Assembly (NCBI GenBank): GCA_020881915.1
Contig: JAJFPB010000003.1
Location: 2,976,001-3,040,000, forward strand
Direction: 5' to 3'
From: Paramyrothecium sp. XJ0827
Lineage: Eukaryota > Ascomycota > Sordariomycetes > Hypocreales > Stachybotryaceae
DNA length: 64,000 nt
In this document: piece after piece, positions 1 through 11,182 of the stretch
How positions within the stretch are numbered: position 1 is the first letter of the stretch
Layout of the letters: each line of letters starts with the position of its first letter
Made by a program: the position numbers and the translations under genes
The notes under the pieces: model-generated
Database searches by the model: none
What the model was told of the DNA's origin: nothing
The model's input: only the letters and a program-made list of their open reading frames with translations

Positions 1-2040
1 GTGCATTGCTTCCACTGGCTGGCCTCAACGGAGAGCCGGGCTTCTTCAGATCCACCGCCTTCGACGCTTCGGGCGTCTTCCCCTTCACACTGTTCCACGG
101 CATAAGCCCACTACCAATGATGCTGATGGCAGCCATGGATGCCGCAGCCAAAAATGTCTGCGTCAATGCCGAGCTATAAGATTCTATCACAGCGGGCAAC
201 AAGTCGGCAGTAACGATCCGATGGATATCAGTCGCGCCAGTGTTCAGAATCTGATAGGGGTCGACTTCTGGGACTGACTCGGAAAGTGCCGAGACGAGCT
301 TGTTGCTGAAGACTGATTGCCCAACGCTGACGAACACTGCACCACCGAGGGTCTGGATGAACATGACGCAGGCCGTGCCGATGGGGATATCTTTCATGTC
401 TAGAACGGTCTGCACCGCGATGAGGCCCTGCTGCGAGCCCATGGCATATGTCGCACCAAAGAGAATCTGGTAGCCGATCCAGTTCTGTGTTGTTGTCCTT
501 GGATTCCAGGTCGAGATTAATCCGGCGCCGATAGACATGCCGATAGTTGAGAACAGCATGAATGGCGTATAGTACCCGAAGCTTGATACTAATCTTCCGA
601 CTGTCAAGGAGGCCACAATGACGGAGATCATCATGGGCAGGATTCGCACGCCTGACTCGACCGGTGACGCACCCTGGACAACCTGGAACCAGATGGGGAC
701 GTAATAGATCATCAAGAAGAAAGTTGCGCCGCTGCAGAAACCGAACGCACAAGCAGCCCAGACAGTCCGCTTTGCGATGATTCTCGGAGGCACGGTCGCG
801 GAGTCTCGCATGTAGAATTGCACACCGGCGAACGCCAGTATGAACACCCCAAATATAACGAGCAGCGCAATGACGCGGCCGTTGCTCCAGCTATACTCGG
901 CGCCGCCCCATTTGAGAGCCAGAAGCAGACAGACAAGGGCGGGTAAGAATAGCATGGTCCCAACGGGATCGAATCGTGCGATGCGCTCTCTAAGGGTTCC
1001 AGGCTTTGAGCCTGATGACTGGTAATTGGGGAAGATCAGAACAATGACAAGAATTACCACGGCGCCTACAGGCAGATTGATGTAAAAACACCAGCGCCAG
1101 CTCTAATCGGTCTCTGGTCAGCAACGTTACCAGAATTGTGTCAAGGATTTAGCAGTGCGGCATACCACATGGTCTGTGAGAGCGCCTCCAAGTATGGGAC
1201 CTGTGACGGACGCGATTCCGTACATTCCACCAATGGCCGCTCCATATACTGGTCGTTTCTGGAGAGGCAAACTATGGGATAGTGAGATGAGGGAGCCGGC
1301 GAAGATGCCCGAGGCGCCCATGCCGGCAATGGCCCGTCCGACAATGAGTGCCACAGAGCTCGGCGCAGCGCCGCATATCACGCTGCCCACTTCGAAGATA
1401 CCAATGGAGGCCAAATACACCCACTTGACACTCCATAGTGTGTAGAACTTTCCGAATAGCAATTGCAGGGATGAAGTCGTGAGCAGATATGCTGTAAGGA
1501 GACGGTCAGCCAGGACCAGGTTCTCGAGCGTCCCACAGCGTCGCATCTGCTACTCACCACTTCCGTACCAACCGACATCAGTCACGCTGTTGAACTCGTC
1601 CGTGATTTTCGGGATGGCGGTTGCGATGACGGAATTGCTAGAGACACATCAGTTCGGGGTGCTAGAGAGAAGCGAAGGCGGCAAGGCACGTACTCGAGGG
1701 CCATCAAGAAAACGGCCAAACATAGGGCGAGCAAAATGACAAACAACTTAAGGCCTCGGGGGTATTCGGTTCTGTCTTCTCGCTTAGGATAGTCATTGTG
1801 CGGTGCATCTCCGATTTTGGCGGTCGTTTTGTCGCCTCTCTCAGGGTCGGGGTGGGTGGGCGCCGTTGACGATGGCGGCGCATCATTCTGGGCAGGATGT
1901 CTTTCCTTGGAATCATGCGCTTGGGACGCGATAAGCTCGTTCTTGTCTGGCATTCTGACACTATCGGCTAGACTGGAGATGGCGACCGGCGGATCCCGCC
2001 ATGACGCCTCCGTGGACGGGAGGTCGTTTGCCGTCTGCAT
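1..2040 (-). CDS. MFS multidrug/toxin efflux transporter (DHA14 type), 3' truncated by window edge
   Basis: Major facilitator superfamily exporter of the 14-TM drug:H+ antiporter type; such proteins expel toxins or drugs across the plasma membrane. Four exons read on the minus strand: 2040-1694, 1637-1558, 1491-1166 and 1102 to beyond position 1, with introns of 56, 66 and 63 nt; the frame stays open across all junctions. The first ~85 residues are hydrophilic and cytosolic, then TM1 ([19 protein letters not shown]). [20 protein letters not shown] is the family signature of TM2. [12 protein letters not shown] joined to [14 protein letters not shown] across intron 3 is antiporter motif C plus the conserved WRW-F-IN-P loop. 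At least 618 residues are present; the C-terminus lies outside the window. The start is the ATG at 2040, preceded in the mRNA by an 11-G run. The substrate cannot be read from the sequence. Confidence 0.9.
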
Positions 2041-2045
2041 CTTGG

Positions 2046-2056
2046 CCCCCCCCCCC
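2046..2056 (-). repeat. 11-nt poly-G run just upstream of the MFS start codon
   Basis: Eleven consecutive C on the plus strand, which is poly-G in the mRNA. It ends five bases before the ATG of the MFS transporter. It is directly visible; any effect on translation is inference. Confidence 0.85.
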
Positions 2057-5000
2057 AGCAAGCTTTGGGGTGAACAAAAGTTGTTGTTGCAATCTAAAGT
2101 GGAAGTGCTAAATCATGAGTAACGAAGGCCAGCAGTTGGTGGCCAGTGTTCGAACGCAGGCGTCTGTCTCGGACTCGTACGAGCACTCATCAACGGCAAG
2201 ATGAGAGAGACAACTCGGTAAACAAAGGGACGTATATGCCTTTTCAGAGCAGCCATATTCCAAAATGCAGGAGACAAATACAGTAACATTCCCACAAACC
2301 TCCCTTTTTTGTTCCCTCAATGAGTCGACATGACGAATAGCATTATTGGCACAGTACAATTGGACGGAGAGAACGGTCAGCCTTCAAGTCTGAGCCCAAC
2401 GGCTCGGACGTCATCTTCCATATCAACCAATCACGGACAGAGTGGTGAATGTTTGGGCAGAGATCGGCGCCACCCGCTGCAATCATCCGACCGGCATGTC
2501 GTGCAGGCGGGGGCCACTCGCCGATGACTGTTCCGGCGTGAGAAACTTCAAGCAAGGGGTCTTTTTCTCCGGCATCCGGCTCCGCCACATGATCTTGTGC
2601 ACACATTGCTGCGTATCTTCTTTGGGTGTTTGTACTCTATCGAGACATTTCCTACATTACATAGATCTTCAAGTCCGCTGTCATATAAAGTCGGTCAAAA
2701 TGGACTTGTATCGGCCACCACGGCTCTAAGCAAAGGACCGACCCTGAGTGGGGCTGTCTCACTCTCATTCTCACTCTTCCCTGCAGCCCAGGTGCCTCAT
2801 GACAACAGGTAGCTCTCTTCAAGTGAGTTCGCATTGCTCTTTGAACTCGACACGCTACTCGATCTCTTTTGCGGCACCCGATATGATCCTCCGTGCCAGA
2901 TGGAGGGTCGCTCGTTCTCCGGCACCTCCCTCCCCGTTTGTCTCCACATCCCTTTAAGCCGGGTAGACTGCTGCGTCGGAGCTTGGCACTCCACCCGGCA
3001 GTAGGGGTCCGGTCTTGGCCGGCCGGGCCGTAAACACATCGACTTCTTGCGAGGTAATCGGTTCAGTCTGATGCAATACATCGATCTCGCATTACGAGGG
3101 TCATTGAAGCCATGAAAGGTGGACAGCACCGCCGCACGCACATGGAGGTTTCTGGCTTGTGTCAGCACCAACACAGCCTCAAGAGAACGGCGATTCGGAC
3201 GGTCCCAGAATGCATCGTCATAATGAGTCCGCAGCAACCTGTTCCGTTTTTAGTCTTGACCAGCCATAGCGCTGCACTAGTATTGTGGTGGCATGCTGGA
3301 GCAAGCACGTGGACCTCCGTTATGCCCATGCCATTATTACGTGCCCTGGTTCGAGGCATATGGTTCGATTACGTGGTAGGAGTTGCAGTCTTCCCAACCA
3401 GAGAGGATTGCAAAGCGCCTGGTGAGCAATAGATGAAGTCGATACGTTGAACTTTTGTTCCTCCTTTGTTTCGTACAACTCACTTCTGGTGGGCTGAGAG
3501 ATGTGAACAGGTACGACCCCCAACCAACTTGGTCCTGGACTGCTTTTGGGGATGGTTATCAGCTCCTGGCGGCAGACGACATCACAGCCATTGTCGGGAA
3601 CTCGAAGGAGAGCTGATCCGCTGCTTTGGTTGCTTCTGCCTCATTCGGACAGGCGACCGGCGGGTCCCGGCAGCGCCCCCTTTCGCTTTGTCTGCATGCG
3701 TCGCCGGCTGTAAGCTAGGTGGTGCACTGTTGGCTGAGTTGGCATTTCCGTTAATATCGTGGAGTTAGAGGATCTCGCCAAATGCGCCCTGCCACAGTGC
3801 CATACAATCACCACAAGATAGTGACAAAGACTCTAGGAGATCGGATATTGCTGAAGATGCCAGAAGCCTGGCTGTCACTACCTGCTGCTGACAACCGCGT
3901 AGAAGATGGCTGTGAGCTCTCTCGACTCTAAGCACTGCCATTGACAGATGATCCGCGACTTCTTCGTCAAGCTTGAACTGTAAGGCCGTCGATCAACTTA
4001 CATCAGTGACACTGAGATTGGCAGCGGTGGCATCTTCTTGAGCTGACAGTACTTGTCAGATCCTCCGCATGTCCCGTGCTCACGGCTTCGTCATGTGAGA
4101 CTAGATGATCAGCATGAGTAATGTTGCCGGGCTTAGATTAAATTGTTGGGCTACATTCACACCAGACACGCAAGTAAGCCCATTTCCGAACGGCTCCTTA
4201 GCCGATCTGGCCCTCGTGTCGCTTTCATTCGCCACATCGTCGCAGCCTCTATGGCCATTTCCCATGCAGAAAGACAGTATGAAAGCTCTCATCATCCTCA
4301 GCTAGACGCTTCACCAGGAAGCAGTCACCTCTCCAGGTCTCTACATCCTACAACGGCCTTCCACGTATGACTTTGAGGTGTTTGGGTCCTCTGAATAACT
4401 GCTCAAATACGGTCAGAACTGTTCCAATATGGAGGGTCAGGCGTCTGCAGAATTGGTTTGCAACAACAAGTCAAGAACAGATCTGTGTTCTTTTAGACAA
4501 GGTCTTCAAAACAGGCGTGGAGCCCTTCCTTCTACACGTTTCCACTGGCGGTCAGTGAGTAGCAAAGATATCGGATGTTACAGATGAAATATTGGCATTC
4601 TTTTCCTATCACCACGAGGTACAGATACAATTGTATGTCATCGACAGTTGCCACCATGTCCGGAAAGCATCCCGCTGATCGCAAGCTGCCATATTCACAA
4701 TATTTGCATATAGAAGACATCGCTCCTCTCGTGTGAGTTTCTTACAATCGGAAGAAAAAAAAGAATTCGTCTCGCTCGTGCACTTGCTCTGTCTTCTGCA
4801 AACAGATCTTACAATCGGCGTCGACTTACCAACTGCTTGCCGGGTTGATCACATTTGCCGTCAATGTCAAATGTTGGCCATGATAGCTGGCAACAAGAGG
4901 GATTGAGTCGCGACGCAGCTTCAGAGATAGGTGCGTCGTTCATCTAGGCCATTCCAATTCAAGTCTGCTTGTCAGTGTTACACGCGATAATAATCTCTGG

Positions 5001-5810
5001 TCATCATGTTGAACGTCGTCTCGGGCCATCTTAGCAAGCCAGCGCCAAGAAAATCCTACCATCGAGCTACCCGGTAGTTGTTCTTGGCCTCGGAGCAACT
5101 ATTCAGGTGCCGGAAGGGAGAGAATCGCGGAAGTGAAGAGTGGCGTATGTATGTTTCCGGGCAAAGATATAATCGCTCTTGCAACAAATCGACGGGTTCA
5201 ATACAGTGGCATTGGGGTCATGAGCTCGTTCTTCTGCAATAAATCGGGCTGAGCGCTCATCGACACCGCTTCACAGGACCAAACCTCAACCCTATTATTG
5301 TTCGTAAGCATTGCGGTATACTTAGGAATGAAGCATAGGCGTAGTCTCGTAAAATGAATCGTAGCATGCGGGTCTCTCGAAAAGCCGTTAGTGATAGAGT
5401 CGTTGCGTGACAATCGTGAACGCTGAACGCCGCTCCTCTTGCGATCGTGGCTTGTCGCTGCGCCAAGTCGTCCGCTCCGTATGTGAACTGCGAGCAGCGG
5501 CTCGGTCGTTTACAAAAAAGCAGTCTGGAATATGACATCGCCAGATCCAAATGCCTTTGTTCCGACCGCTGTTTTGGATTGTACATTGTTTTTCTCCGAT
5601 GACGGCGGCATCGAAGGCGGCGCCCTTGTAGGCCACAAAATAAATCCACCACCGACGGGCCGCATTTCAGCGTCAAGCTCCTCGAATTGACGTATGTGTG
5701 GAGTCGGGCAGGCATCCGCCCAGGACGTCCTGTGGAGTCCAGTAGTTTAGATTTATCGGATATTGCAAGTAAGCACGCTGCATGCTTAAAGCTCGCGGCG
5801 CAGGCAGTCC

Positions 5811-5853
5811 GTCAGTCAGTTAGTCAGTTAGTCAGTTAGTCAGTCGATCGGTC
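5811..5853. repeat. Short tandem repeat, unit GTCAGTTA
   Basis: About four head-to-tail copies of the octamer GTCAGTTA; the last changes to GTCAGTCG and runs into ATCGGTCGG. No gene is associated with it. Confidence 0.85.
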
Positions 5854-8800
5854 GGAATGATGATGATTAGTAGAAGGGAGACAGAGGTCATGTTGAAACA
5901 CGGCATGTGAGCAGGGAATGGGTGACACGACGTCTGTTACGGGCCAAGCACGGTAAACGGTTTGTCGGGCTGGACGCGGGGACCCCTCCAGCGGCCAAGG
6001 TCATCCCACGCTCATTTCCATTATGAGAAACGATCAGGTTTTCGGGACTGGCCACTGTGCCCAGGGTCCTTCCTCTCTCCTCGGCTAGATGCGCTGATGC
6101 GACCCTGCAATGGGCAGAGGGAAACCCTGTCCCTGTCGACCTTGCAATGGCCCATGGCGGGTTCTTCATTGGAGAGGCGAGGGGAACAGGTTGGGTACTG
6201 GCCTGCAACGATCCGACGCTAGGTACTGGGTACCTTCGAGACCAGCTTTCCTGCAGATGCAGGATGCATGAAGGCTGCTGGGTGGCTGTATGGCTTGGCC
6301 GGAGGCGGCATGGGTGATTGGGGGAGCAGCATGAAGGTGGGATGGGACGGGGGCTGGATTGTCGAATGGGGACGGCTGTATTCTGTAAAGGCTGTGGCCC
6401 GAGGGGAGAGTGGGAGTGGGACCCCCACGCTGCCGCAGCCCACGAGTCTTGCAGCGTCCCTCGCAGGCGAAGCTCCGAGGCCCCAAGAGCCAATCTCGTC
6501 CGGCTCATCTACGCACCGGGCATGCCAGCGCAACCCTCTGCACGCGATGCTCCGTCGACCGTGACCCGGTGTGCATTTCCTCGGCACATCTCTTCCAGAT
6601 GATTTGCGATGCTATGCGATGCGATGCGATCCGCAGCGCTGCTACAACACGGCTCTCGTTGAGCAGCGTCTCCGGGACCAAGAGGCACGTCCTCCAGGCT
6701 GCGACGGGGGAGCCAGAGCACGCCCGAGTCACGCCGTGGTCCACCGGTTTGCCAGGCGAGTCATGGGCGCCTCGTCGGGGACGTGTCAAGCAGCCGCCGC
6801 TGCACACACAATCCAATCCATGAGTCTTTCGCGACCAGTCTTATTGGTCATTATCCGATGGACCGATTCAAGGCCTGCGAGAACCGAGAAACACAAAATG
6901 AAAGACGGAGCGTACTGATGCTATCCCCATAGCCCCGACACCTGAGGGAGACGCTGGTAAAAAAGGCCGTCGGCTTGTTATTCACTAGGGATGCTCGTAT
7001 TAATCACGAAAAGCCCTCTGAGGAAGAGGCGCAACGTCAGGAACCGTTTCCTTAGTTAGTAACATTACTCGAAACAAGCAATCCCACCCTCTTCTTTTTC
7101 GCTTCTAGCCGAGATTCAGTGCCACAAGCTACAGGAACCGGGCTGTAGTAGATTCCCAACAGAAGACTTGAATTGTGCGTCTGACACGACGACCATGGTG
7201 AGATCATCGAGCCACTAGCGACAGGCTAGGGATATTCGTTCATCCAATTTGGGGAATTTCTTAGTTTAGCCTGCTCGGTATCGGTGCCCGAGAAATGTCG
7301 CCGGAGAGGGACGACCAACAATCGTGAAACCTGGCCCAGGACCCTGAAGACGCTATCGAAACCATCTCACTTTATGCGCCTCGAGGCTTTCCGTGTAGGG
7401 CCGAAGAACACCACTAGTCCATGCAATAGACCTACATGAACGGTGAGTGAATTGTAGCGACAGAATCCCCCCCCCGCTGACGCGCTGCCGCTCTCGGTTT
7501 TCTCCGCCGCCGAGCATGTGAAATGCCGGGTATGATGCGAGTCGGGACAGGGATGCTTTCGGGTTTCCCACTGTTCTAGATCTGGTTGCAAGCCGCAACT
7601 CACGAAGTGGCTAAGGCCAAACCGCTGGCTTCAATGCCCTTGCCCTCACTTCAAATTCCGTCCATGTTTGAGGTTAGGACGCTCGCCGATCAACCGGTTG
7701 CAGCAGGTTTCATCCCCTCCGGCCTCCCCTCCGGAGGAATCACCTCTCTTATTTCCGGGGCTTCGCTTGTCAGGTTTGCTCCATCGAAAGGCCCCTTCTC
7801 TGCTCCCCCGGGCTCCATTTGACCGGCCCTTTATGTTTTCACCCAAGCCAGCCTCCACTTCAAGAGTTGATCTCTTCCATCTTTAACCGTTGAAAACCCG
7901 AACCGTGCACTTGACGCGACTCCTCTTAATTACTCTAATATTAAAAGATCGCCGTGGGCCAACTCCAAACCCCACGTGACCACTAGAGCAAGCCAGGCAA
8001 ACCAATAAACTCGTGACAGCCTCAAGGGATCATTGCCGCCGCTGCTCATGCTGTCCCCACACTCAGTACCCTTCGAATCAATCCCATGTCGAAAGTGGCA
8101 ACAAGTCGCTAGAATAATGCCCAAGGTCGGTCTTGCTCCATGCGACCCGCGCCGTAGCCACTGGGTTTCGACTTGCTACCGGCTTCCGCCTTATGATTGT
8201 TAGGGGCGACGGCCAGATCGTCGGAACGGTGTCCCACAGAGAGGCTGCTGCATGCGAAACGCGGCCGAAGACCCCAGATGCATTTTCCCAGCTCCATCAA
8301 GTTGTTGAACGCGTGCCATCCGTCAGAGCCCACCTGTTCCCCCACTCATCTGGCCATTCTGTTCCTGAAGCGCTTGCTTTTAATTGGCTCCAGAGCTCCC
8401 GCAGGCACAGATCGACCTTGTAGGACCGCAAGCCCTCCCCTCACAAATAGCCCAAACCCTGCGGCCTGGCTGTGGGCTTCAGCTGGCTTGACCGTCACGC
8501 TCATGTTGATTTTCAAGCAATGTGTTTAATGACTCAGCCAAGCCCTGTTTGCGTCACTCCAGCATCGATGATCACGTCCAGGGCTACGTAGGCGGGCTAG
8601 TGACCTGTCTTAAGCATTAAGACGATGACCGCGTGCTATAGACGTCGGGCTGACCCAGCGAGATCTTAGTCTCTGTCGTAGTGGATCTACTTACGGCTAC
8701 CAAAGAGAAGGCTGGCCACATATGAAGTATGGATTTGCAAGAACAGACCCTCCTCGGGCGACCCTGGGTCGGAGTATGATGCGCTGGCCCCCCGGCGCAA

Positions 8801-9750
8801 CTAAACTCGGTGGCGCGTGTTGACGGCGTAGGAGGGGCGCCCTTTGAAGGCCGAGATTTAATTATTTGGCGTGGTCCTTCTCCGTGCTCGCTGACACGAA
8901 CGACCCGTCGGACAACTTGTTGAAGCTGAGGCAATTGTGGCACCGGCAACTCCACCTAACGGGCCGACCTCGCAACATCGGAGGCTGCGCCTTGGCTGGG
9001 AGGTTCCACGCGGTGATGGAGAAATGGTCTCGAGCTATTTAGGGCCCGCTTGGACTAGGAACGGAACCTTCCCTGGCCTCTCACACGCGCGTTTACCTCT
9101 GCTTAAATCCATTTTGCGGACCACGGCAAGGGTAGCCAGCACTGAAATGGATCTGGGGCACGAGAATTACCCGGCTTCGAGGACTAACACCCAGTCGTCA
9201 AGGCGCGCAGCGTGACGGGACGATGATAACCAAGCAAGAAGTCTTGCCATCACTTGTACGAATAACATAATGATTTCAGAGCTGCAATCTCTGTATCAGG
9301 CAGAGTTGTGCGCGTCGCGTGCAGCCGTGGTGACGGTGGGTGGAGGTTTTGGTCCTGAGAAAACTTGGATTAGCAGCCGCCGGCAATTGCTGTGCCTGCA
9401 GGTGTACGCATGTTGGCTGGCCAAGGTAGCATCAAATTCCCAGGCATTGCCCGTCGCACGGAGGGAAGGAGAAAAGAAGGGAAAAAAGAACATAGGATGA
9501 CGGAGTGGCCGGCCGATCGACGAAGGCCTCAATCAGGAAGTCGGTCACCCAAGCTTCCATATTTTTAGCTCGACGCTTGACAGCTTCTTAATGTCTTTCC
9601 GTCTTGCCCTCGTCAACGTGACAGACAGCCGCACAGAGCCTACAGCCACGGTTCCAGGCAACTCATTGGTCGCACATGGGAAAACGGTTCTCTCTGCGCA
9701 ACGGAGCCAGTTAGTAATTCACATGTCAAGGGAGTGAATGGGCCACAGGC

Positions 9751-9760
9751 AGATAAGATA
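9751..9760 (+). promoter_or_regulatory. Tandem GATA sites (AGATAAGATA) upstream of areA
   Basis: AGATAAGATA contains two GATA cores five bases apart, each fitting the HGATAR site bound by AreA/NIT2-type factors. It lies about 1.4 kb upstream of the areA start codon. AreA-family regulators are known to bind paired GATA elements. Self-regulation at this site is inference. Confidence 0.4.
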
Positions 9761-10050
9761 TTTGTTTAGCCTCGCAAAGTCATGGATCGCATGCTCTCGC
9801 TGCCCATTAGCCCGCCAAAGCGTGACGCCAGAGGAGGACTAAGTGGGCCGCTTGTCATCCTTGGCCGCGCCGTGTCTCCCCAGTTCCTGCTCGGGGACCC
9901 GTCGTCATGGAACAGCAGGAATGGGAGCGAAAAGTATCCCAGAGCGGTAGCCGTTTGGGCTCAGAAAAGAGATGAGCAAAAGAGAGGGAAGAAACGGTGT
10001 TTCGCCGGGGTGGGGGGAAGGCAGACGACGGGATGCAGGATTGTGGTCAA

Positions 10051-10088
10051 GGTACAGTAGGTACAGAGTACAGAGTACCAGGTACGGA
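10051..10088. repeat. GGTAC-rich block upstream of areA
   Basis: Interspersed GGTAC and AGTAC pentamers. Related short runs follow at 10497-10523 and near 10917. Similar blocks lie 5' of several other genes in this window. Confidence 0.6.
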
Positions 10089-11182
10089 GGGGTCCCCGGC
10101 CTGTGGCCCCCCACACACCCATTACCAGAAAGGACCATCAGCCGTTCATCAGCGAGAGCCTGGGCCATGCCATGCATTATTGAATGAGCAACTTTGGTTA
10201 TGATGATGCTTGCCTGCTTGGTTGAGATGTGGAGGGAAGGGTCGCAGCCCGGCTCGTCCCCTCTCTTTCGCTCTCGACTCCCTGTCCCTCCTCCTCTCCC
10301 CCCCCCACAACGATCAATTTCGCTGCATGCACTGCTCTGCAGTTGTGCTGGGATCCCCACCCTGCACGACGCCTGGCTGGCGGCTTGATGCTTGTTGACG
10401 CTTGACGCTTGACGGCTCGTTACTGCAACCAGCGCCGCGAGATGCACTAAGGAACCCCGGCGGTTTGGACGACCGAGCCCGGTGCTTCTTGGGCTCGAGG
10501 TACCCACTGGACGTTGGAGGTACCCCCGCTGTGACGCTTTGCCCAGGAACGACATTGCCGTGACCCCAAAGAACCCCAACCCGTCCCTCCACTACTTTCA
10601 CTTTCACTTTCGCTCCCACTCCCACTCCCACTCCCGATGCGCTGCGCTGCCTCTGCGCTCACCGGACGGACTAAGCTGCCTTACCTCACCACCACTTTAT
10701 TCGATTCTCTCCACTACGACCACCACCAACCCGCCCACCACCACCACCACCACCACGTCCTCCTCCACCCCCCATTGCCTTGTCATTCCACCCTCTGACG
10801 TTTCCCTCCCACGTAGGAACTCAAACCTCCTGCATCCTTCGACCTGGACAAGCCCTTGCCATCGTTCAGGCCCTCACGAAACGACTGCAGTCTTGCCCCG
10901 TCGCTACGTGCTGTGAGGTACCTTACGTGCTGCCCTCGCAACCGCCGCCACACTGCAGAGTGCCGACGTCGCGGACGAACTGTCGGACTTTTGTCACCAG
11001 AATTTACTTTGGACACACAAATCCGCGAGACAAGGACAAGCCACCACGCAACCTGGGGCTCTTTCCCACGAGAGTTCGCTCCGCACCGCCGCCTACTTTT
11101 TTAAATCTCATTGTCACAACCGTGTCGTCAACTTCCTAAACCACCTCGTCTTGTTTGACCCAAACCCTCCCACTTGCACGCC

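Larger units (their letters stand above)
2041..11182. other. 9.1-kb stretch with no recognisable gene; right part is areA promoter and leader
   Basis: Open frames here are short, overlap on both strands and match no family I recognise; none has a convincing start, splice pattern or domain. The left end should hold the MFS promoter. The right 1-1.5 kb holds CT-rich and simple-repeat leader-like sequence before areA: a CACTTT/CACTCC run at about 10597-10630 and a CCA run at about 10714-10757. Other simple repeats are GTCAGTTA at 5815-5846 and GCGAT at about 6608-6630. Some stretches might be decayed coding sequence, but I could not assign any. Confidence 0.6.

Noticed and set aside
4300..5160. 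Fragments resembling short coding pieces (for example LLDKVFKTGVEPFLLHVSTGG)
   Set aside because: Frames break every 20-60 codons and no family could be named; not enough for a pseudogene call.
5888..6508. 206-codon minus-strand open frame rich in Pro, Ser and Arg
   Set aside because: GC-rich region open in several frames on both strands; no domain, no splice support, low-complexity composition.
9905..10579. 224-codon minus-strand open frame upstream of areA
   Set aside because: Translates simple-sequence leader DNA (CACTTT, GGTAC repeats); no recognisable motif.
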